Part shown: piece after piece, positions 59,362 through 64,000 of the stretch | How the letters are laid out: every line of letters starts with the position of its first letter | Numbering within the stretch: the stretch's first letter is position 1 | Assembly: GCA_963790575.1 (NCBI GenBank) | Contig: CAWBPD010000005.1 | Span: forward strand, 75,763 to 139,762 | Origin: CAVTSA01 sp963790575 | GTDB taxonomy: Bacteria > Chloroflexota > Dormibacteria > Dormibacterales > Dormibacteraceae | DNA: 64,000 bases | Reading direction: 5' to 3' | The notes under the pieces: model-generated | What the model saw: only the letters and a program-made list of their open reading frames with translations | Database searches by the model: none | What the model was told of the DNA's origin: nothing | Position numbers and translations under genes: made by a program

Positions 59362-61146
59362 TCAGCGCAAGCTATGCCAGCGGCGGCGCAATTGCTGCGC
59401 CACACCCTTTGGCCGGCGGTCCCGGGTGAAGACTCCCTTCTTGTTGCCCTCGGCTCGGAAGACGGCCGGGCCGGTGGCGAAGTCGGCGAAGTTCCAGATC
59501 TGCTCGCCGACCACGGCCGGGACGCGGTCGAAGACGCGGTGCGACATCTCCAGCAGGTCCGCCTGGTACTCCTCGGTCCAGGGCACCGGGACCACGCTGT
59601 GGAACCCGGCGATGGTGTCGGCGCCGTACTCGGTCATGATGATCGGCTTCTGGTGCTTGCGGACCCACGCGTTGAGCTCGGCCTCCAGCGCCCGCTCGGC
59701 GCCGGCCAGGTCGCCCGGATTGACGTACCAGCCGTAGTAGCGGTTGAGCATGAGGACGTCGAAGAGGTCTGAGATCTGGTCCTTGTCGGGCGGCGCCAGC
59801 ATCACGTTCACGAAGCCCACCGGCCGCGTCGAGTCCAGGCGCTTGGCTTCGGCGGCGAGCGGCTCGAAGTAGGCTCGCGACTCCGCGGTGGAGGACTCCG
59901 GCTCGTTGGCGATGCTCCAGATCACGACGCTCGGGTGGTTCTTGTCGCGTGCGATGAGCTCGCGGATGGCTTGCCGGTGCACCTCCTGGGTGGCCGAGTT
60001 GACCGTCTCGTCGGAGAACGTCTTCAGAGCGGGGCCGCCGAAGATGCCGCCCGACAGGCCGGTGTTGAGGCCGACCGCCGGGACCTCGTCGATGACCACG
60101 ATGCCGTGGCGATCGGCGTACTCCATGACCTCCTCCGCGTAGGGGTAGTGCGACGTGCGGAAGGAGTTCGCGCCCAGCCATTCCATGAGCATGAAGTCGT
60201 GGACCATGAACGAGTCGTCGTGCGCCTTGCCGCGCACCGCGCTGTCCTCGTGCTTCCCGAATCCCTTGAAGCGGAAGGGCTCGCCGTTGATCAAGAATCG
60301 CGCGCTCTCGACCTTCACCGTGCGAACGCCGACGGGCAGCGAATACACGTCGATCGGAGCCGCGCCCGAGCCCCAGAGCTCGACGGTGAGCTCGTACAGA
60401 TAGCCTTCGCCTGGCCGCCAGGGATGCACGTCCGGGACCGCGAGATCGCCTTCGGTTCCCCCGGCGCGTGCTACCTCCCGGCCCTCGGCGTCACGAAGCG
60501 CTGCCCTCACATCCGACCCCTCAGCCGCTTCCGTCTCGACCTGGTACCGGACCCTGCCGGTCGAGCCGTCGAGATCCGGGACCAGGGTGACGTCGCTCAG
60601 GTGAGCCTTGGGGGTCGTGTACAGCCACACGGTTCGATGGATGCCCGCGTAGTTGAAGAAGTCGTGGAAGTAGACCTGATGCTTGCCATCTGGCGTCTCA
60701 TCCAGGTACCCGGGCGGGATCGACTGCCAGGTCAGCACGTTGTCGACCACCGCCGTGATGCGTGCCTCCGCGCCCGGCTCGACGACTTCGGTGACGTCGG
60801 CCTCGAACGGTGTGTATCCCCCCTCGTGCTCCATGACCTGGGTGCCGTTGGCCCAGACCACCGCACGATGGGTGGCGGAGTCGAAGCGCAGCACGATCCG
60901 CTGTCCGGCCCACCGCGCGGGGACCCAGACGCTGGTCTGGTACCAGACGTCGCCCACGTGGTCGTGCATCTCACGGGAGGCGAAGATGTCGTTGTAGCTG
61001 GCCGGCACCGGGATCTCGAGAGCGCCGGCCAGGGGGCGGTTCCACCAGCCCTCCCTCCGCCCCAGACCCTCCGCGTCAAGCGCGAAACGCCAGAGTCCGT
61101 TGAGGGATTTGCGCTCGCGGGTGGCTGTGTCCTGCGGCCTGAGCAT
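59362..61146 (-). CDS. uidA: Beta-glucuronidase (GH2)
   Basis: A 594-residue GH2 enzyme, the length of bacterial GUS. The sugar-binding domain starts LNGLWRFALDAEGLGRREGW. The immunoglobulin-like domain is central. The TIM barrel has FRTSHYPYAEEVMEYADRHG, VIWSIANEPESSTAES (acid/base Glu) and PIIMTEYGADTIAGFHSV (nucleophile Glu). FRAEGNKKGVFTRDRRPKG holds the N-x-K pair that recognises the glucuronate carboxylate, which distinguishes GUS from galactosidases. There is no signal peptide, so it acts inside the cell after import. ATG 61146 lies one base after the kinase-like gene. Confidence 0.94.
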   Translation of the reverse strand: MLRPQDTATRERKSLNGLWRFALDAEGLGRREGWWNRPLAGALEIPVPASYNDIFASREMHDHVGDVWYQTSVWVPARWAGQRIVLRFDSATHRAVVWANGTQVMEHEGGYTPFEADVTEVVEPGAEARITAVVDNVLTWQSIPPGYLDETPDGKHQVYFHDFFNYAGIHRTVWLYTTPKAHLSDVTLVPDLDGSTGRVRYQVETEAAEGSDVRAALRDAEGREVARAGGTEGDLAVPDVHPWRPGEGYLYELTVELWGSGAAPIDVYSLPVGVRTVKVESARFLINGEPFRFKGFGKHEDSAVRGKAHDDSFMVHDFMLMEWLGANSFRTSHYPYAEEVMEYADRHGIVVIDEVPAVGLNTGLSGGIFGGPALKTFSDETVNSATQEVHRQAIRELIARDKNHPSVVIWSIANEPESSTAESRAYFEPLAAEAKRLDSTRPVGFVNVMLAPPDKDQISDLFDVLMLNRYYGWYVNPGDLAGAERALEAELNAWVRKHQKPIIMTEYGADTIAGFHSVVPVPWTEEYQADLLEMSHRVFDRVPAVVGEQIWNFADFATGPAVFRAEGNKKGVFTRDRRPKGVAQQLRRRWHSLR

Positions 61147-61147
61147 C

Positions 61148-61861
61148 TCAGCTCACCTCCAAGGATTTCATGGCCTGCTGGACGCGGAACTGCGCGGCAG
61201 CCACGATGAGGTCGACCTCGTAGTCGAGGCCGAAGGCCGGCCCGTCGAGCACCAGGTGGTACAGGCTGGGATCCATGCCATCCACTCCATAGGCCGCGAG
61301 GACGTACTCCTTTCGTGCCCGGTCGTAGACATCGATCCGGCGCTCGGCCGTCTTCTGGTCGTGACCCTCGCGCTCCATCGTGGTCCGGATCCGGCTCTCC
61401 CGAGAGCCGCCCAGAAACACATGCAGAGCCCCGGGTACGTTGGCCAGCACGACCTGCCCCCCTCGGCCCAGCACCACCCCTCCCGACACGGTGGCGGCAT
61501 GGAGGAACTCCTCGATCTCGGCCTGGATCCTGCGCTCTTCGACATCCAGCCGCTCCACCTGTCCGGTGGAGAGGACCGGCACCCTGGCCAGACTTCCGAG
61601 CAGCCGCTCGACGCCGGTTCGCGGCGGCTCGTCCACCGCAGCGACCACCGCCTCCGGGACGCCCGCCCGCCGGGCGACCGATGCCGGGATGGCCCGATCC
61701 AAGTACTGAACGCCGAGCCGCTCGGCGACCCGTGGCCCGATCAGCCTTCCGCCTCCTCCATACAGAGAGGCGATGGTCACAACCGGCCGAATTTGTGCGG
61801 GGCGCACCTCCTTCGCGGCTGCCTGGTCCGGCTGTGCCGCGGTCGAATCGCCTCTCTCCAT
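61148..61861 (-). CDS. Cytidylate kinase-like P-loop protein (copy 2)
   Basis: A 237-residue paralogue of the protein at 41264. RPVVTIASLYGGGGRLIGPR is the P-loop region, RVAERLGVQYLDRAIPASVA follows. GVVLGRGGQVVLANVPGALH and VFLGGSRESRIRTTM, then DRARKEYVLAAYGVDGMDPS and LYHLVLDGPAFGLDYEVDLI match family blocks. The first 28 residues are a polar leader. It lies between uxuB and uidA with almost no spacing, so it is part of the hexuronate operon. A role as sugar-acid kinase is conceivable; none is established for the family. Confidence 0.82.
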   Translation of the reverse strand: MERGDSTAAQPDQAAAKEVRPAQIRPVVTIASLYGGGGRLIGPRVAERLGVQYLDRAIPASVARRAGVPEAVVAAVDEPPRTGVERLLGSLARVPVLSTGQVERLDVEERRIQAEIEEFLHAATVSGGVVLGRGGQVVLANVPGALHVFLGGSRESRIRTTMEREGHDQKTAERRIDVYDRARKEYVLAAYGVDGMDPSLYHLVLDGPAFGLDYEVDLIVAAAQFRVQQAMKSLEVS

Positions 61862-62029
61862 CTACACTTCCTCCTTCACCACACCGGAGCCGTGTACTGC
61901 TGAGCCACCGTGCGACACGGCAGCCGGGCTGATCAGCGCGCCGTCGACTGGGTCGGGCGAGGCGATCGTCACTACCGGCTTCAGGGGGGAGGTGGGGGCA
62001 GTCTTGGCGGTCGACCCGCTTTCAGTCAT
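61862..62029 (-). CDS. Small ORF resembling the leader of the kinase-like protein
   Basis: A 55-residue open frame: MTESGSTAKTAPTSPLKPVV, TIASPDPVDGALISPAAVSH and GSAVHGSGVVKEEV. The LKPVVTIAS segment repeats the IRPVVTIAS of the adjacent kinase-like protein, but the P-loop glycines are not preserved. The ATG overlaps the uxuB stop by 8 bases. It may be a remnant of a duplicated N-terminus or a real small protein. Low confidence. Confidence 0.4.
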   Translation of the reverse strand: MTESGSTAKTAPTSPLKPVVTIASPDPVDGALISPAAVSHGGSAVHGSGVVKEEV

Positions 62030-63437
62030 CTGCCTTCCCCTCACGCATCGCGACCCGCCTGGCCTGCAGGAGCGTCTCCGCCTGAGTTCGGACGGAGGTG
62101 GCCAGCTCGGCATCCTCCGCTAGGGCCGGGTTCAGGAATCGAAGCACCCGCCGCACGGCGTCCGGCAGCGCCCCGCGCACGAGCGGGACCACATCCCGGG
62201 CCCGCACGTCGCTCACCTCTGCGTCCGGGTCGCGCAGGTAGTCGATCCAGCCCGCGATCACGAGAGCGGCTCCCTCGGGCACGCGCCCCGCGGCGCGCTC
62301 ACGACGCAGCACCGGCAAGATCCGGACCGGCAGCTTCTGTGATCCGTCGGTGGCGATCTGGTGCAGCTGATGATGCATCCGGGGGTTGGCAAACCGCTGC
62401 AGCAACGCCGACCGGTACGCTGCCAGGTCCTGCGCCGGCAGCGTCAGGTGAGCCGAGGCCTCGGTCCACCACCGCTCCAACCAGGTCCGGCAGGCGTCGT
62501 CGGCCACCGCCCCGGCGATCGTCGCGTGTCCGCGCGCCAGGCCCGTGTAGGCGAGCAGGGAGTGGCCCCCGTTGAGCAGCCAGAGCTTGCGCTGCTCGTG
62601 GGGCTCGATGTCCCCAGCGAAGGTTGCCCCAGCACGCTCCCAGGCGGGCCGGTCCGCCGCGAAGGTGCCGCCCAGCACCCACTCGCTGAACGGCTCGGTG
62701 ACGACCGGGCATCTGTCGGCCACGCCCGTGGTCGCCGTCACCAGGCGCTCGTCTTCGGGGTCGGTGCGGGGCGTGATCCGGTCGACCATCGTCGTCACGG
62801 TGCTGACCGACTGCTCCATCCAAGGCAGGAGCTCAGGGAAGACCAGCTCGGCCAGATCACGCACCACGCGGGCGGCAATCGCTCCGTTGCCGAAGAGGTT
62901 GTCGCACGGGACGATCGTGAGGGGCCCCGCATCGGCCTGGCGCCGGGCCTCGAGCGCGGCCGCCAGTCGCGCCGGGGCCGTCCTGACCAGCGCGCGGCGG
63001 TCGTGCCGCAGTGAGTTCACGTCGGCCTGAACCTCGGCACGGTCGCGATCCAGCCCCCCACTCGGACCGCGGATGTACCCCGCCTCGGTGACCGTGATCG
63101 TCACTGCCTGCACCCGGCGATCGGCGAAGTAGGCGAGCCAGGCACGATGGTCGTCTGCAGCATGGGCCCGGGAGACGCTGGCGATGACGTCAAAGTGGTC
63201 GCCTTCCGCGGCTCGCGTGACCAGCGTGTAGAGGCCTTCCTGGGCGGCGAGCGCCCTGGCCAGCGCGCCACCCCGGCCACTGAAGGCGGCGATTCCCCAC
63301 TCGGGGGCGTCGGGTGCGCGGTCGGTGTACCAGGCCTGGTGGGCGCGGAAGAAGTTGCCCAGCCCGAGGTGGACCAGGCGGACCGGCGCAGCCGGCCGTA
63401 TCCTTCCTTCCACCCTGGACAGCTCGGTCGGGCTCAT
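62022..63437 (-). CDS. uxuB: Mannitol dehydrogenase family / fructuronate reductase
   Basis: A 471-residue polyol-specific long-chain dehydrogenase. RLVHLGLGNFFRAHQAWYTD is the NAD-binding and family N-terminus. VTITVTEAGYI and LTIVPCDNLFGNGAIAARVV follow. TMVDRITPRTDPEDERLV and PFSEWVLGGTFAADRPAW are conserved blocks. RKLWLLNGGHSLLAYTGLAR holds the catalytic Lys and the NGGHS motif. With uxaC beside it, D-fructuronate to D-mannonate is the likely reaction. ATG 63437 overlaps the uxaC stop by four bases. Confidence 0.9.
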   Translation of the reverse strand: MSPTELSRVEGRIRPAAPVRLVHLGLGNFFRAHQAWYTDRAPDAPEWGIAAFSGRGGALARALAAQEGLYTLVTRAAEGDHFDVIASVSRAHAADDHRAWLAYFADRRVQAVTITVTEAGYIRGPSGGLDRDRAEVQADVNSLRHDRRALVRTAPARLAAALEARRQADAGPLTIVPCDNLFGNGAIAARVVRDLAELVFPELLPWMEQSVSTVTTMVDRITPRTDPEDERLVTATTGVADRCPVVTEPFSEWVLGGTFAADRPAWERAGATFAGDIEPHEQRKLWLLNGGHSLLAYTGLARGHATIAGAVADDACRTWLERWWTEASAHLTLPAQDLAAYRSALLQRFANPRMHHQLHQIATDGSQKLPVRILPVLRRERAAGRVPEGAALVIAGWIDYLRDPDAEVSDVRARDVVPLVRGALPDAVRRVLRFLNPALAEDAELATSVRTQAETLLQARRVAMREGKADD

Positions 63438-64000
63438 AGCTTGAACACTGCCTTGGGTTGTGTCGTCACCAGGTCGCGCGCGGTCTCGATCGCCTCCTCC
63501 TCGTCCAGCTCGTGCTCGGCGACCAGGTGGGCCAGGAACCCGGCGTCGACGCGACGAGCCATGTCGTGACGCGCCGGGATCGAGCAGTAGGCCCGCGTGT
63601 CGTCGACAAAACCCGAGGTGCGGCTGAAGCCGGCCGTCTCGGTCACCGCGGCCCGCCAGCGCCGGATCGCCTCTGGCGCGTCCAGGAACCACCAGGGGAC
63701 ACCGACGAAGACGGCGGGGTAGAAGCCCGCGAGCGGTGCCAGCTCGCGCGACCAGACGGTCTCGTCCACGGTGAAGACGACCAGGTGCAGGTTGGGGTGG
63801 GTGCCGAAGCGCTCGAGCAGCGGTCGCAGCGCGTTCGTGAACTCGACACGGATCGGGATGTCGTTGCCGGTGTCCGGCCCGAACCGAGCCGTCGTCGGGC
63901 CGTGGTGGCCACGGCTGACACCCGGGTGGAGCGTTCGCCAGCCCGTCCTCGCAGGACATGCGCGCCATCTCCAGCAGCAGGTAGCGGCGCAGCGCGGTCG
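63434..64000 (-). CDS. uxaC: Glucuronate isomerase, C-terminal part (frameshifted, runs off edge)
   Basis: The C-terminal ~170 residues of uronate isomerase: TARFGPDTGNDIPIRVEF, LRPLLERFGTHPNLHLVVFT, DETVWSRELAPLAGFYPAVF, VPWWFLDAPEAIRRWRAAV, ETAGFSRTSGFVDDTRAYCS, IPARHDMARRVDAGFLAHLV. UxaC converts D-glucuronate to D-fructuronate. Near 63937 the frame changes: LRRYLLLEMARMSCEDGL (to the right edge) is in one frame and TLHPGVSRGHHGPTTARFG in another. So there is a frameshift or an assembly error. The N-terminus lies beyond the window. Confidence 0.85.
   Translation of the reverse strand, partial: RPRCAATCCWRWRACPARTGWRTLHPGVSRGHHGPTTARFGPDTGNDIPIRVEFTNALRPLLERFGTHPNLHLVVFTVDETVWSRELAPLAGFYPAVFVGVPWWFLDAPEAIRRWRAAVTETAGFSRTSGFVDDTRAYCSIPARHDMARRVDAGFLAHLVAEHELDEEEAIETARDLVTTQPKAVFKL

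Overview
The window is 64 kb of very GC-rich, tightly packed bacterial chromosome. The gene set suggests a free-living, probably soil-dwelling monoderm of the Terrabacteria. It has a MurT/GatD amidotransferase pair for lipid II, a tiny bS22-type ribosomal protein, an F420-type luciferase-like monooxygenase, IspE, a single-chain GlyRS, a dnaG-rpoD pair and many GTG/TTG starts. My best guess is Dormibacterota or Chloroflexota; this rests on gene content only and no phylogeny was run.

Layout. 1-6.9 kb: membrane protein, bS22, amidohydrolase, HIT protein, leuS and a ybjQ pair with a clear promoter. 6.9-9.2 kb: tRNA-Gln followed by a decayed tyrosine integrase, a toxin-antitoxin pair and broken genes, read as the scar of an integrated element. 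9.2-21.3 kb: core genes comEA-comEC, holA, rpsT, gamma carbonic anhydrase, ispE-murT-gatD, a large membrane protein and a papain-fold C1B peptidase. 21.3-23.3 kb: one unrecognised 554-residue protein enclosed by inverted repeats, a candidate uncharacterised mobile element. 23.3-43 kb: LLM oxidoreductase, TIGR04076 protein, amidohydrolase, lon with a lipoprotein, glmU-prs, a CBS-domain membrane protein, recO, glyS, vapBC, a divergent SDR/MarR pair, a P-loop protein, dnaG-rpoD, and a cytidylate-kinase-like gene with two small unknowns.

42.5-46.7 kb holds a tryptophan-to-anthranilate locus: kynureninase, divergent from a fused SGNH hydrolase/tryptophan 2,3-dioxygenase, then an MFS transporter. 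The fusion is the most interesting feature. Its hydrolase half is a good candidate for the missing N-formylkynurenine formamidase. 47.3-52.2 kb: tRNA-Asn followed by a decayed accessory tract (small membrane proteins, fragments of ABC permease, PIN toxin, XRE regulator and SpoU methylase). 52.2-56.4 kb: a GH65 disaccharide phosphorylase (split by a frameshift), trehalose-6-phosphatase and beta-phosphoglucomutase-like genes. 56.6-64 kb: a glucuronide/hexuronate operon on the minus strand (uxaC, uxuB, small ORF, P-loop kinase-like gene, beta-glucuronidase, GPH-type transporter, LarA-type racemase/epimerase).

At least three families of short palindromic repeats (41-43 bp tandem dimers and 54-58 bp palindromes) sit between genes, mostly at gene ends. 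Two genes carry a frameshift explained by one missing C in a C run and a third (uxaC) carries a frameshift of unclear origin. This may reflect sequencing error rather than biology.
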